From: a bacterium
GTDB taxonomy: Bacteria; Bacillota; Clostridia; Lachnospirales; Lachnospiraceae
NCBI GenBank assembly: GCA_023666335.1
Contig: JAMPCE010000010.1
Span: 1-64,000 of the forward strand
DNA: 64,000 nucleotides
Reading direction: 5' to 3'
The position numbers and the translations under genes are program-made. Positions 17,171 through 26,641 of the stretch are shown one piece after another. A model generated the notes under the pieces. The model was not told where the DNA came from. It made no database searches and worked only from the letters and a program-made list of their open reading frames with translations. Numbering within the stretch: position 1 is the stretch's first letter; each line of letters begins with the position of its first letter.

Positions 17171-17788
17171 TTACAGACTGATCCCTAACGCCGCCAACAT
17201 CTTTCCATATGAATCCAGATCTGGAATCAGGATAAAAAATCCGTCTAACACCATCTCATCAAAAAACTGTGTCTGAATCATCAGCATCCGGTCTCCCAGC
17301 GCCGCAAACTCGATCGCGGGCACGCTGATGATCGCTCCCGCCATGTCCACCGTCAATTCCGGCACCGATGGCTGCACCATCAGATTCGTGATGGAGGAGA
17401 GGGAATTTAAGTACGCTCCCGTGATGATGTTCCCCACCTCTTTTAAGGCGGAAAGTTCCATCTCCGAGAAATCCTCTCCCTCCGACGCCATCCCCATCAG
17501 CTTCCCCACGAGGTGCTTGGCAGCTTTCTTTTCCAAAAGGAACATGATGCTGCCGTTGATATCGCCCTCGATCGCCAGATAGATTCCCGCCATGACCAGC
17601 TCCGCGCCGCCCATCGCATCGCCCAGCTCCTTAAATTCCAGAAGCTGCACTCTGGGAACCGACATATCCACCTTTGTCTGCATCAACTGCGCGAGGGCGG
17701 TCGTCGCATTTCCGGCGCCGATATTACCTAATTCCTTCAAAACGTCAAAATACTCATTTGACATTTCATCCAGGTTAATCTCACTCAC
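17171..17788 (-). CDS. cheC: Chemotaxis protein CheC, CheY-P phosphatase
   Basis: Dephosphorylates CheY-P and binds CheD. The 205-residue protein carries two copies of the CheC/CheX/FliY phosphatase motif, D-x3-E-x2-N: the first in FDVLKELGNIGAGNA and the second in LSALKEVGNIITGAYLN. The start is GTG at 17788 with GGAGGAG before it. It lies between cheW and cheD. Confidence 0.95.
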   Translation of the reverse strand: MSEINLDEMSNEYFDVLKELGNIGAGNATTALAQLMQTKVDMSVPRVQLLEFKELGDAMGGAELVMAGIYLAIEGDINGSIMFLLEKKAAKHLVGKLMGMASEGEDFSEMELSALKEVGNIITGAYLNSLSSITNLMVQPSVPELTVDMAGAIISVPAIEFAALGDRMLMIQTQFFDEMVLDGFFILIPDLDSYGKMLAALGISL

Positions 17789-17804
17789 TATGGCTCCTCC
17801 TATT

Positions 17805-18284
17805 TCACATCAGCGACGGATCCAGAACGACCGCATTCAGGTCAAGCAGAGAGATCAGACCGCCGTCGCTCTTTCCGACGCCGCTTAGGAAACTCGCTCT
17901 CTCATCCTTGGAATCGTATGCCATCTTCTCGATCCTGTCATTTTCCAGGGTGACAACTTCTTTCACTTCATCAACGATGATACCGATCGTGCCCTGCTGC
18001 TCCAGCTTCAAAATAATGATCCTGCTGGACTTTGTCTCCACGTCAGCCTCCAGCCCCATCTTGATGCGGATGCTCATGACCGGAATGACCTCGCCGCGCA
18101 GATTAATCACGCCTTTTAAGTACTCATCCACTTTGGGAACTCTGGTGATATGCTGCATCCTCACGATATTATCGATGTACTTGATATCAATGCCGTACTG
18201 CTCATCCCCCAGCTTGATCACGATAAACTGCGTCGTCTCGCCGATGGGCTTTAATTCATCTATCTGCGTTCTTGTATCGCTCAC
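17805..18284 (-). CDS. cheW: Chemotaxis coupling protein CheW
   Basis: Scaffold that links chemoreceptors to CheA in the signalling arrays. The CheW fold fills the protein: QFIVIKLGDEQYGIDI, then GVINLRGEVIPVMSIRIKMG, then LEQQGTIGIIVDEVKEVVTL. The open frame reaches 18335 and would overlap cheA, but GTG at 18284 has AAAGGAGGG at ideal spacing, giving 159 residues and leaving a 31-base gap. It is flanked by cheA and cheC. Confidence 0.96.
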   Translation of the reverse strand: MSDTRTQIDELKPIGETTQFIVIKLGDEQYGIDIKYIDNIVRMQHITRVPKVDEYLKGVINLRGEVIPVMSIRIKMGLEADVETKSSRIIILKLEQQGTIGIIVDEVKEVVTLENDRIEKMAYDSKDERASFLSGVGKSDGGLISLLDLNAVVLDPSLM

Positions 18285-18315
18285 GTCTTTTCCCTCCTTT
18301 ATCATCATCAGGCTT

Positions 18316-20484
18316 TTAGAGCAGCGCGTTGGCATCCAGGATCAACGCTACCTCGCCGTCTCCGAGGACGGTCGCGCCGCTGATGATCTTGCATCTGCTG
18401 ATGTACTTGCCGAGCGACTTGATCACGATCTCCTGCTGTCCGATCAGTTCGTCCACCACAAGACCCGCCAGCTTGTCGCCTTTCTTGACCACAACGACTA
18501 CAAGGTTGTCTTCCGGCTGTTTTTTGCTGGGGATATCCAGGATCTCGTTCAAACGGATCAGCGGGATCACCAGATCGCGCAGCTGGATCACTTCCTTTGC
18601 CTGCACGAGCTTGACTTCGCTCGGCGGGATATCCTCGATGGTCTGGATCGAACCGAGGGCGATCGCATATTTTTCGTCGCTGATCTCTACCATGAGCGCC
18701 TGTATGATCGCAAGTGTCAAAGGCAGCCGGATCGTCCAGGTGCTTCCCTCTCCCAGCTTCGACTTTACCTCTACCTCGCCGCTCAAGGATTCGATCATGG
18801 ATTTCACCACGTCGAGTCCCACGCCTCTGCCGGACACATCCGATATGACCTTTGCCGTGGAGAAGCCTGCGTTGAAGAGGAGGTCGATGATCTCTTTCTC
18901 GCTCATCGCCTCGCCCTGCTCCGGCGTGATGACGCCCCGCTCGATGGCTTTGTTCTTGACGGCGTTCGTGTCGATACCGTTACCGTCATCCCTGACCTCG
19001 ATCACGACGTTATTGCCGTCCTGATAAGCGTCCAGGAAGATGGAGCCGACTTCCGGCTTTCCTCTCTCCTTACGCACCGCAGCGGACTCCAGTCCGTGGT
19101 CTGCGGAATTACGGAGCAGGTGCATCAACGGATCGCCGATCTGATCGACCACGGTACGGTCAAGCTCCGTCTCCTCACCGCTCATGTACAGTTCCATCTT
19201 CTTGCCGAGCTTTTTCTGCAAGTCGCGCACCATGCGGGGGAATTTATTGACCGTGCTCTCGATCGGCACCATTCGCACTTTCATCACGGACTCATGGAGG
19301 GACGTCGTAACGCTCTCCAGGTACTCGATCTGTTCATTCACCGCCTGGCTGGAATTTCCCGACATCGCGGAAGCCGACACCAGGGAGTTCTTTGCGATGA
19401 TCAGCTCGCTGACCAGATTCATCAGCGTATCCAGCTTCTCGATATCCACTCTGACGGTCCGGTTTACCACAGGCTTGTTCGCCGTATTCTTCTTTGCCGC
19501 AGGTGCGGCCTGTGCCGCCGGAGCCTGTTTTGGCTGTTCCGCCGGCTGCGACGCCGCAGATGCTCCCGGCGCAGCTGCAGGTGTTTCAGGCGCAGCGGCA
19601 GCCGCAACCTCCTGTTCCGGTACTTCGGCTGCCAGCGATTCGCTGCTTTCCGGCGGCGATCCCGCACCGGTGATATCTTCCAGTTTCAGGACAGTGCCCG
19701 CAACATCCTCGATCTCGGACACGTTCTTCGCCGCCGTCACGACCACATCCAGATCCGCATCCGAAACGATGATCAGGCTGAACTCCAGCTCGAACCGCTC
19801 GTCCTCGATATCCTGGGAAGACGGATCGGAAACAACGATCTCACTGGTCTCCTCAATCGCCTTAAACACAAGAAAGGCGCGCGCCGCTTTCAGGATACAG
19901 GACTCCTGCACTTTCACGGTCAGACCGTACACTCTCTTATTCTGCTTGATGGCGTCGCTAAGGACGCTCTTCTGATTGTCATCCAGTTTGATGGCATGGA
20001 AACCGCTGCCCGCCGCCTCCTGTGCCGCAGGAGACGCTGCCGCTTCTTCCTTTGCCGCGGGCGCTTCCTCTTTTGCCGCAGGCGCTTCTTCCCCGCCGGA
20101 CTCGCCTTTCATGATCTCATTCAGGCGCTGGATCAGCGCGCTGTTGTCATTCGTGCCCTCGTCGGAACTCTCACGGATATTGGTGTTGTACTCCTCCAGC
20201 GCGTCAAGGCACTGGAACAGCACGTCGATCATGTCCGCTTTCACTTTGATATTGCCGCTTCTCACCTCGGAGAAAACATTCTCCATATCATGCGTCAGCG
20301 TCTGCATCCGCTTGTAGCCCATCGTTCCCGCCATTCCCTTTAAGGAGTGCGCCGCACGGAAGATCTCGTTGATCGTGTCCATGTTCTCGGGATCCTGCTC
20401 CAGGGAGAGGATCTGCGTGTTGAGATTTTGCAGATGTTCATTGGTTTCATCAAGGAAAATCTCGAGATATTGACTTACATCCAT
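18316..20484 (-). CDS. cheA: Chemotaxis histidine kinase CheA
   Basis: Central kinase of chemotaxis; it phosphorylates CheY and CheB. The 722-residue protein shows all five domains: an N-terminal HPt with the phosphorylated His in AAHSLKGMAGTMGY (near residue 46); a CheY-binding P2 region (about 175-290); an Ala/Pro-rich linker; the P3 dimerisation helices (DTLMNLVSELIIAKNSLV); a P4 kinase domain with LMHLLRNSADHGLE (N box) and SGRGVGLDVVK (G box); and a C-terminal CheW-like P5. Two Ala/Pro/Glu-rich linkers are long but typical. It is followed by cheW and preceded by cheB with a two-base gap. Confidence 0.97.
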   Translation of the reverse strand: MDVSQYLEIFLDETNEHLQNLNTQILSLEQDPENMDTINEIFRAAHSLKGMAGTMGYKRMQTLTHDMENVFSEVRSGNIKVKADMIDVLFQCLDALEEYNTNIRESSDEGTNDNSALIQRLNEIMKGESGGEEAPAAKEEAPAAKEEAAASPAAQEAAGSGFHAIKLDDNQKSVLSDAIKQNKRVYGLTVKVQESCILKAARAFLVFKAIEETSEIVVSDPSSQDIEDERFELEFSLIIVSDADLDVVVTAAKNVSEIEDVAGTVLKLEDITGAGSPPESSESLAAEVPEQEVAAAAAPETPAAAPGASAASQPAEQPKQAPAAQAAPAAKKNTANKPVVNRTVRVDIEKLDTLMNLVSELIIAKNSLVSASAMSGNSSQAVNEQIEYLESVTTSLHESVMKVRMVPIESTVNKFPRMVRDLQKKLGKKMELYMSGEETELDRTVVDQIGDPLMHLLRNSADHGLESAAVRKERGKPEVGSIFLDAYQDGNNVVIEVRDDGNGIDTNAVKNKAIERGVITPEQGEAMSEKEIIDLLFNAGFSTAKVISDVSGRGVGLDVVKSMIESLSGEVEVKSKLGEGSTWTIRLPLTLAIIQALMVEISDEKYAIALGSIQTIEDIPPSEVKLVQAKEVIQLRDLVIPLIRLNEILDIPSKKQPEDNLVVVVVKKGDKLAGLVVDELIGQQEIVIKSLGKYISRCKIISGATVLGDGEVALILDANALL

Positions 20485-20486
20485 AA

Positions 20487-21599
20487 TTATTTTACCCCCA
20501 CGTTCGTTATGATTTCCTGTGCAATCTGCTCAAGCGGTACGATCTGATCCGCAAGCTGCGCGTTCACCGCGCTCTTCGGCATTCCGTATACTGCGCATGT
20601 ACTCGCCTCCTGCGCAATCACATGGATCTTTTTTTTCTCTTTCAGATGTTTAATCCCCTGTGTGCCGTCGGCTCCCATTCCGGTCATGACTACGCACAAT
20701 ACCCTGTCGAACCTGCTGTCCATCAGGGACTCGTACATGTAGTTCGCGCAGGGCTTCACGCCCTCCCGCAGCGGTTCGTCCGAATAATGGATCGTGTACT
20801 TTCCGGGCGACGCCTGTAGAATGTTCAGGTGCTTGCCTCCCATCGCAATGTAGACATTTCCGGCTAAGACCGCATCTCCCTCCGCCGCCTCCTTTACATG
20901 GATCGCGCTCAGGGAATCCAGCCGTTCCGCCAAAGACGCCGTAAAACCGACCGGCATATGCTGCACGACCACGACCGGAGCTTTCAAGTCTGCCGGAAGC
21001 TTCGGGATGACTGCCTGCAATGCTTTCGGACCGCCCGTCGAACTGGCGATCGCCACGATCTGTGCGCCCGCCTCGTAGACCGCCTTGCCGGAAGAAACGG
21101 GCGGAGGCGCCGGGTCTTTTCGCTGCGCGGCTGCCGAAGCCAGCGTCGGCGGTACAGCCCTCGCGCCCGGCACTGCGCCTGTTCCGGTGGAGACAGGCAC
21201 ATTCATCTCCGCGACCGTCGCAAGATGACGCAGAAATTCTTCGATGAACACATCGCTCCTGCAATCCAGGGCGTTGCTCGGTTTCCGGATAAAGTCGAGC
21301 GCTCCCAGCTCCAGCGCTTCCAGCGTGACTTTTGCGCCCTCGGCGGTAACGCTGCTCGCCATGATGATCTTCGCCCGGATCCCTCTCTTCTGTAACTGCT
21401 TCAAAAGTTCCAGACCGTTCATCTGCGGCATATTGACATCCAGCACCACAGCGTCATAGGTTTTTCTGCTGAGCAGATTCAATGCATCCAGACCGTTTAC
21501 CGCGCGGTCCTGTACATGGAATCGTTTGTCAGATTCTATTATATCACAGAGTACTCTTCTCATGAGTGCAGAGTCGTCAACCAGCAATATGTTTTTCAT
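20487..21599 (-). CDS. cheB: Chemotaxis response regulator and protein-glutamate methylesterase CheB
   Basis: Removes methyl groups from chemoreceptors once phosphorylated by CheA. The N-terminal receiver has the phospho-acceptor Asp54 in VVLDVNMPQMNG and the acidic pair DD at residues 8-9. An Ala/Pro linker follows, then the esterase domain with the Ser-His-Asp triad visible in IASSTGGPKALQ, VVQHMPVGFT and MTGMGADGTQG. The 370-residue length is normal. The methyltransferase partner CheR is absent from the window. Confidence 0.97.
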   Translation of the reverse strand: MKNILLVDDSALMRRVLCDIIESDKRFHVQDRAVNGLDALNLLSRKTYDAVVLDVNMPQMNGLELLKQLQKRGIRAKIIMASSVTAEGAKVTLEALELGALDFIRKPSNALDCRSDVFIEEFLRHLATVAEMNVPVSTGTGAVPGARAVPPTLASAAAQRKDPAPPPVSSGKAVYEAGAQIVAIASSTGGPKALQAVIPKLPADLKAPVVVVQHMPVGFTASLAERLDSLSAIHVKEAAEGDAVLAGNVYIAMGGKHLNILQASPGKYTIHYSDEPLREGVKPCANYMYESLMDSRFDRVLCVVMTGMGADGTQGIKHLKEKKKIHVIAQEASTCAVYGMPKSAVNAQLADQIVPLEQIAQEIITNVGVK

Positions 21600-21658
21600 T
21601 TCTTTTCGTCTGCACCTCCTTCATGATCTCAAATCCTCAATTTATGTTATGTACGATA

Positions 21659-22375
21659 TTATTTATGTACCTTTCTCGCCTCGTCAAAAATATACTGGAT
21701 AATCTCCTCACGGTCCTGCGGGTCCACGTTGACATACTGCACACGGTGGTCGAATACGCCCGGTCTGTGTTCCAGCTCGCTCACCGCCAGCACTTTTCCC
21801 ACCAGACGGTACTCTTTCTCTTTTCCGTCCACCATAAGATGGTATTTGCACAGGATCAGGCTGTTCACGTCATACGCATAATAAGCCACAAACCGAAGAC
21901 CGCCGCCGCTGATATCCACGATCACGCTGCTCTTTAAGGGCAGGGACGGCAGCATCTCCGCCTGCGCGGCGACCGCGATCTCCTCCTCCTCGCCAAGCTC
22001 CCTGGAATCCATTTCCAGCGCGCAGCTGAAACGGTAATATTCTCTCCGCTGATAATTGCGCAGATTGCTGGTCATATCCATCACCAGCATATACTGTCCG
22101 CTGTAGCGGTATCTGTCCACCACTCTGGCATTGCACTGATAGACCACGTTATCCCCGTAAAAATACATATCGTACTCGCCGTCCACAGGGAGGAGGATCA
22201 GCTTGCCGTTCTCGATCGGCATGGCGATCTCCAGACGGTCCTCCGAAAGTATCCTGCGCACCTGGCTGTGATGCACCTTATCTTCTTTTTCCGCCTCCGG
22301 TCCGATTCCCCTCTCGATCGCCCGCAGCTCCACTTCCGTGCCCGGCGCCACATATTTTGATAATAACTCCGCCAT
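21659..22375 (-). CDS. Flagellar brake protein, PilZ-domain c-di-GMP receptor (YcgR/YpfA type)
   Basis: Slows the motor when c-di-GMP is high, by known family function. The N-terminal 90 residues form a YcgR-N-like beta domain. The C-terminal PilZ domain has both c-di-GMP motifs: RxxxR in YQRREYYRF (near residue 109) and D-x-S-x-x-G in VDISGGGLRF. At 238 residues it matches the Bacillus-type length. It lies between flhG and cheB, so motility and second-messenger control are in one transcript. Confidence 0.9.
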   Translation of the reverse strand: MAELLSKYVAPGTEVELRAIERGIGPEAEKEDKVHHSQVRRILSEDRLEIAMPIENGKLILLPVDGEYDMYFYGDNVVYQCNARVVDRYRYSGQYMLVMDMTSNLRNYQRREYYRFSCALEMDSRELGEEEEIAVAAQAEMLPSLPLKSSVIVDISGGGLRFVAYYAYDVNSLILCKYHLMVDGKEKEYRLVGKVLAVSELEHRPGVFDHRVQYVNVDPQDREEIIQYIFDEARKVHK

Positions 22376-22414
22376 AAACTCCTCCCGGCTTTCTTCAACC
22401 GCTCACAATAACAT

Positions 22415-23287
22415 TTATCTTCCGATGATGTGGGAAAAGAATGCCGCCATCCCACGCCGCTTTACTTTCTGGTCCACTTCCCGGTTCATCAGCTTCGCCG
22501 CCACCGCCTCGTATGCCATCGCGGACCGCGCCCTGGGCTGTTCCAGGGAGACAGGCATCTGCTGCATCACCGCCTGCGCAAGCTGCGGATCCTGCGGGAT
22601 CATTCCCAGATAGGAGATAGGCACTTTCAGATACCGCTCAACCACCGTCTGTAGTTTGGCATAGAGCGCCTGCGCCTCTTTCTCGCCCGTCACCTTATTG
22701 GCAAGCACCCGGATCTGCGTCGCCTCCGGCAGGTAGCGCGGATGACGGCTCAAAGCCTTTAAGAGGGAGTAGGAATCCGTGATCGAAGTCGGCTCCGGCG
22801 TCGTCACCAGAAGGATCTCCCCGCTCGCCACCAGAAACTCCAGCACCGCGTCCGCGATGCCCGCTCCGGTATCCACGATGATGGTGTCCGCCATCTCGTC
22901 AAGCTCCGACAACTCCCCGATGATCGCGCTTAAGTTATCCTTGTCAAGATTCGACATCCCCGTGATTCCGGAACCGCCCGAGATAAATCCCACATCCATC
23001 GGTCCCCAGGTGATGATGTCCTTGATGCTCTTTCCCTGATAAATAAAATCACACAAGTTATGTTTTGGCACCGCGCCAAACATGATCTCAATATTGGCAA
23101 GCCCGAAGTCCGCATCCAGAATGATGACTTTCTGCTCCATTTTTCGAAACTGTATGGCGAGATTGATCGCCGTATTGGACTTTCCCACGCCGCCCTTTCC
23201 GCTGGTAACGGTGATGATCCTCGCGAGAGGACGTTTCGGCGGGGCGCTGCCCTTTATTATCCTTCTCAGTTGTTCAGCCTGATCCAT
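22415..23287 (-). CDS. flhG: MinD-like ATPase FlhG (FleN/YlxH)
   Basis: ParA/MinD-type ATPase that, with FlhF, sets flagellar number and place. The deviant Walker A motif is TSGKGGVGKSNTAINLA near residue 27. Walker B-type stretches are LDADFGLANIEIM and TIIVDTGAGI. The N-terminal segment before the Walker motif (MDQAEQLRRIIKG) resembles the DQAxxLR motif that stimulates FlhF GTPase activity in Bacillus. The ATG at 23287 has GGAGG upstream; a longer frame overlaps flhF and is rejected. 290 residues. Confidence 0.95.
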   Translation of the reverse strand: MDQAEQLRRIIKGSAPPKRPLARIITVTSGKGGVGKSNTAINLAIQFRKMEQKVIILDADFGLANIEIMFGAVPKHNLCDFIYQGKSIKDIITWGPMDVGFISGGSGITGMSNLDKDNLSAIIGELSELDEMADTIIVDTGAGIADAVLEFLVASGEILLVTTPEPTSITDSYSLLKALSRHPRYLPEATQIRVLANKVTGEKEAQALYAKLQTVVERYLKVPISYLGMIPQDPQLAQAVMQQMPVSLEQPRARSAMAYEAVAAKLMNREVDQKVKRRGMAAFFSHIIGR

Positions 23288-23300
23288 CAGGGCATCCTCC

Positions 23301-24512
23301 TTAGTTCTTCCCTCCAAGCAGCCGCTTGACCGTTTTCTGCGGATTAAAGTCTTCAATGTCATCCGGAACATTCTGCCCGTAAGTCACATAAGACAGCGAT
23401 GCTCCCGTATAGAGCCGCAGATTCAGGAGGTTCCCCAGCGTTGTCGTCTCGTCCAGCTTTGTAAAGATCAGCTTGTAGTCCGCCAGCTCCTTATAGGAAT
23501 CCGCTATGCTGATCAGATCCCGGTACTTGGTGGTGGCGCTTAAGACCAGGTGTACTTCCTTCTCGACCTTATCATCGACAGAGTGTATAATATTACACAT
23601 GTTATCTTTCTGTGTGCTGTTCTGGTGGGAATGTCCCGCCGTGTCCATCATGATATAATCATAGTCCTTAAAATCCTCCAGGGCTTTCGAGATCTCCTCC
23701 ACCGTGTAGATCACGCGGAAAGGCACCTCCAGGATATTGGCGTAGGTGCGCAGCTGTTCCGCCGCAGCGATGCGGTAGGTATCCGCCGTGAGCAGCGCTA
23801 CCTTCTTCTTTTCATCCACCCGGAACTTGGAGGCGATCTTTGCGATGGTAGTGGTCTTTCCCACGCCCGTCGGGCCGATGAAGAACACCAGTTTGATGCC
23901 GTTTGCGGCGGGTTCGATGCCGCTCGGCTTGCCGAATTTCAGGATCATTTTCTGATAGATGTTCGCGAGCGCATAATCGAACGGGATATTGGGCTTGTTG
24001 ACAAGCTCGATCTCGTCGATGATCTCCTGCGCATATTTTTCATCCACCTCATTCTCCAGCATGGTGTCGTGGAGCAGGCGCATGAATTTGTCTGTCTCGG
24101 ATTCTTCTTTGGGAGGCGCCGCCTCCTCCTTTTCTTCCTTCTCGCCCTCCGGCTTCTGGAGCTGCTGCTCCAAAAGCGTCTGCAAGCTGTCCAGTTTCTC
24201 CTCGATCGCGCTGCTCGTGTCCCTGTCGCGGTCCCTGTCTTTGTCCCTGTCACGCTCTTTCGGCGTTTCCATAACAGGTGTATTTTGACTGGACGCGATC
24301 ACGCTGTTGATGGCGGAGACCGCCGCCGTGTACTTTTCGCTCTCCTCTTCCAGCGCCACGGTGACCTCCACCATAGGCGTCTTCAAAAACGCGAAAAGAC
24401 CCTTGCTTTTCACGGGTTTGACATTCATGACGACAACGCCCTCGCCAAGTTCTTTGCGGGCGTTCTCGATTGCTTCCTTTTCGGTTTTCGCAATAAATTT
24501 CTTGATTATCAT
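23301..24512 (-). CDS. flhF: Flagellar biosynthesis SRP-type GTPase FlhF
   Basis: Third SRP GTPase; it positions the flagellum and helps insert early components. The N-terminal B domain is followed by a charged low-complexity stretch with alternating Asp and Arg or Lys (about residues 84-97) and an acidic linker. The NG domain follows: G1 is FIGPTGVGKTTTIAKIA, then ALLTADTYRIAAAEQL, the DTAG box (MMDTAGHSHQN) and FTKLDETTTLGNLL. The ATG overlaps the flhA stop in ATGA, so the two are translationally coupled. 403 residues. Confidence 0.96.
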   Translation of the reverse strand: MIIKKFIAKTEKEAIENARKELGEGVVVMNVKPVKSKGLFAFLKTPMVEVTVALEEESEKYTAAVSAINSVIASSQNTPVMETPKERDRDKDRDRDRDTSSAIEEKLDSLQTLLEQQLQKPEGEKEEKEEAAPPKEESETDKFMRLLHDTMLENEVDEKYAQEIIDEIELVNKPNIPFDYALANIYQKMILKFGKPSGIEPAANGIKLVFFIGPTGVGKTTTIAKIASKFRVDEKKKVALLTADTYRIAAAEQLRTYANILEVPFRVIYTVEEISKALEDFKDYDYIMMDTAGHSHQNSTQKDNMCNIIHSVDDKVEKEVHLVLSATTKYRDLISIADSYKELADYKLIFTKLDETTTLGNLLNLRLYTGASLSYVTYGQNVPDDIEDFNPQKTVKRLLGGKN

Positions 24513-26554
24513 GATGCTGTCACCATCCCAACAGACTGTAATTCAATACTGGATTCCACTTCGTTGTAGGAAACGACGACCAGATCCCGGTAGTAATCCT
24601 CCGTCAGCTTCTTAAAGTATGCACGGACAATGGGCGAAGTAATGACGATCGGCATCTTGCCAAGGTCCTCTAATTTCTTGACCTCTGTGCCCACGCTCTC
24701 CATGATCTCCTTTGTCTTTGCGGGGTCTAACGTCAGGTACGCGCCCTGCTCCGTCTGCTTGACGCTCGCCATGATCTCCTGCTCCAGCTTCGGATCGAGC
24801 GTCACGACGCTCGACGTCTCGTTCGCCGGAAAGAATTTGCCGGAGATCGCACGTTTCAGGCTCTGTCTGACATACTCCGTCAGGATATCCGTGTCTCTGG
24901 TGGTCGTCGCATAATCCGCCAGCGTCTCGAAGATGGTGAGGAGATCTCTGATAGAGATGCCCTCCTTTAAGAGATTCTGCAAGACTTTCTGGATCTCGCC
25001 CAGTCCCAGAAGCTTCGGCACCAGTTCCTCCACGAGCGAGGGGTTCGTCTCCTTTAAGTTGTCCACAAGACTCTGTACATCCTGCCTCGTGAGAAGCTCC
25101 GATATGTACTGCCTGATGATCTCCGTCAGGTGCGTCGCAATGATGGACGGCGGATCCACGACCGTGTAGCCCATGCTCTCCGCACGCTCCCGCTGTCCCT
25201 CCGTGATCCAGATGGCGGGCAGATGGAAAGAGGGCTCGAAAGTCGGGATACCCGTGATCTCCTCCTCCACATAGCCGGGATTCATCGCCATGTAGTGGTC
25301 GAACAGGATCTCACCCTCACTGACCTGTACACCCTTTATCTTAATAATATACTGGTTCGGATTCAACTGGATATTGTCGCGCAGACGAATGATCGGCACG
25401 ACCGTACCGAGTTCCAGCGCGATCTGTCTTCGGATCATGACCACGCGGTCCAGAAGATCGCCGCCCTGATTGACGTCCGCCAGCGGAATGATGCCATAAC
25501 CAAACTCCAGTTCGATCGGATCTACCTGCAAGAGGGACGTCACGTTCTCCGGCTGCCTGATCTCCTCCGCCGCAGCTTCCTCCTCGTCCGCCTCGTGTTC
25601 GATCACGGCAGTCTCTATCGTGCCCGCCATCACTCTGCCGACCACGACAAAGATCAGCCCGAGTCCTACGAAGACCACGGGATTCAACGGCGTTACCAGT
25701 CCCAAAAACGCCAGCACCGCGCCCACCAGATACATGACTTTCGGCACACCGAAGAGCTGGCTGATCAGCACCATGCCGATATCCGCCTCTTTGGACCCCT
25801 TTGTCACCAGAATACCGGTTGACAGTGAGATCAGAAGGGACGGAATCTGGCTCACCAGACCGTCGCCGATGGTGAGGATCGTATATTTGCTGAGCGCGTC
25901 CGCAACTTCCAGCCCCTGCCTCGTCACGCCGAAAGCGATACCGCCCACGATATTGATGGCGGTGATGACCAGACCCGCCATCGCGTCTCCCTTGACGTAC
26001 TTCACGGCACCGTCCATAGAACCGAAGAAAGTCGCTTCTTCCTGGATCTTATCCCGGCGTCTCTTCGCTTCCTCGTCCGTGATCGCGCCGGTATTTAAGT
26101 CGGCGTCGATCGCCATCTGCTTACCGGGCATCGCGTCCAGCGTAAATCTCGCCGTTACCTCCGCCACACGCTCGGAACCTTTGTTGATGATCATAAACTG
26201 TACGATGATCAGGATGATGAACACCAGCACGCCGATCACCAGATCGCCGCCGCCCACATACTGACCGAAAGTCGCCACCACGTTACCCGCGTCTCCCTTT
26301 GACAGGATCAGTCTGGTGGAGGATACGTTCAGTGCGATTCTGAAAATGGTCGTAAACAACAGCACCGTCGGGTAGAACGACATATTCAGCACTTCGTTGG
26401 CAAACATACAGCTGAACATAATGGTAAAGGCGACCGCGATGTTGCAGGCAAGGAGCACATCCAGAAGCCCCGTACTGATCGGAACGATCAGCATGACAAA
26501 TGCCGCCAGCACATAGAGCGTTATGCCAATGTCCCCGATTTTCAGTTTCTGCAC
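24509..26554 (-). CDS. flhA: Flagellar export gate protein FlhA
   Basis: Forms the nonameric export gate of the flagellar type III secretion system. Eight hydrophobic segments in the first 320 residues include the family FHIPEP-region counterpart MNLDAMPGKQMAIDADLN-like stretch (here TLDAMPGKQMAIDADLNTG). The C-terminal cytoplasmic domain docks chaperone-substrate complexes. The 681-residue length is normal. The start is a GTG with AAAGGAGGTG before it. It overlaps flhF downstream by four bases. Confidence 0.97.
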   Translation of the reverse strand: MQKLKIGDIGITLYVLAAFVMLIVPISTGLLDVLLACNIAVAFTIMFSCMFANEVLNMSFYPTVLLFTTIFRIALNVSSTRLILSKGDAGNVVATFGQYVGGGDLVIGVLVFIILIIVQFMIINKGSERVAEVTARFTLDAMPGKQMAIDADLNTGAITDEEAKRRRDKIQEEATFFGSMDGAVKYVKGDAMAGLVITAINIVGGIAFGVTRQGLEVADALSKYTILTIGDGLVSQIPSLLISLSTGILVTKGSKEADIGMVLISQLFGVPKVMYLVGAVLAFLGLVTPLNPVVFVGLGLIFVVVGRVMAGTIETAVIEHEADEEEAAAEEIRQPENVTSLLQVDPIELEFGYGIIPLADVNQGGDLLDRVVMIRRQIALELGTVVPIIRLRDNIQLNPNQYIIKIKGVQVSEGEILFDHYMAMNPGYVEEEITGIPTFEPSFHLPAIWITEGQRERAESMGYTVVDPPSIIATHLTEIIRQYISELLTRQDVQSLVDNLKETNPSLVEELVPKLLGLGEIQKVLQNLLKEGISIRDLLTIFETLADYATTTRDTDILTEYVRQSLKRAISGKFFPANETSSVVTLDPKLEQEIMASVKQTEQGAYLTLDPAKTKEIMESVGTEVKKLEDLGKMPIVITSPIVRAYFKKLTEDYYRDLVVVSYNEVESSIELQSVGMVTAS

Positions 26555-26641
26555 CGCGTATCACCTCCTTTACCGTAACGTTTCATTCTATAACATGCGA
26601 TATCATAACACACGATATTAAATTGCATCCTGCGCTTTCAC

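Noticed and set aside
18285-18335. Longer cheW start overlapping cheA
   Set aside because: GTG at 18284 has a near-perfect Shine-Dalgarno and the family N-terminus begins there.
17908-20343. Plus-strand open frame of 811 codons opposite cheA
   Set aside because: It is a mirror of cheA codon bias, rich in His, Arg and Leu with no domain, and cheA is unambiguous.
23288-23371. Longer flhG start overlapping flhF
   Set aside because: The extra residues come from flhF sequence in another frame; the ATG at 23287 has GGAGG.
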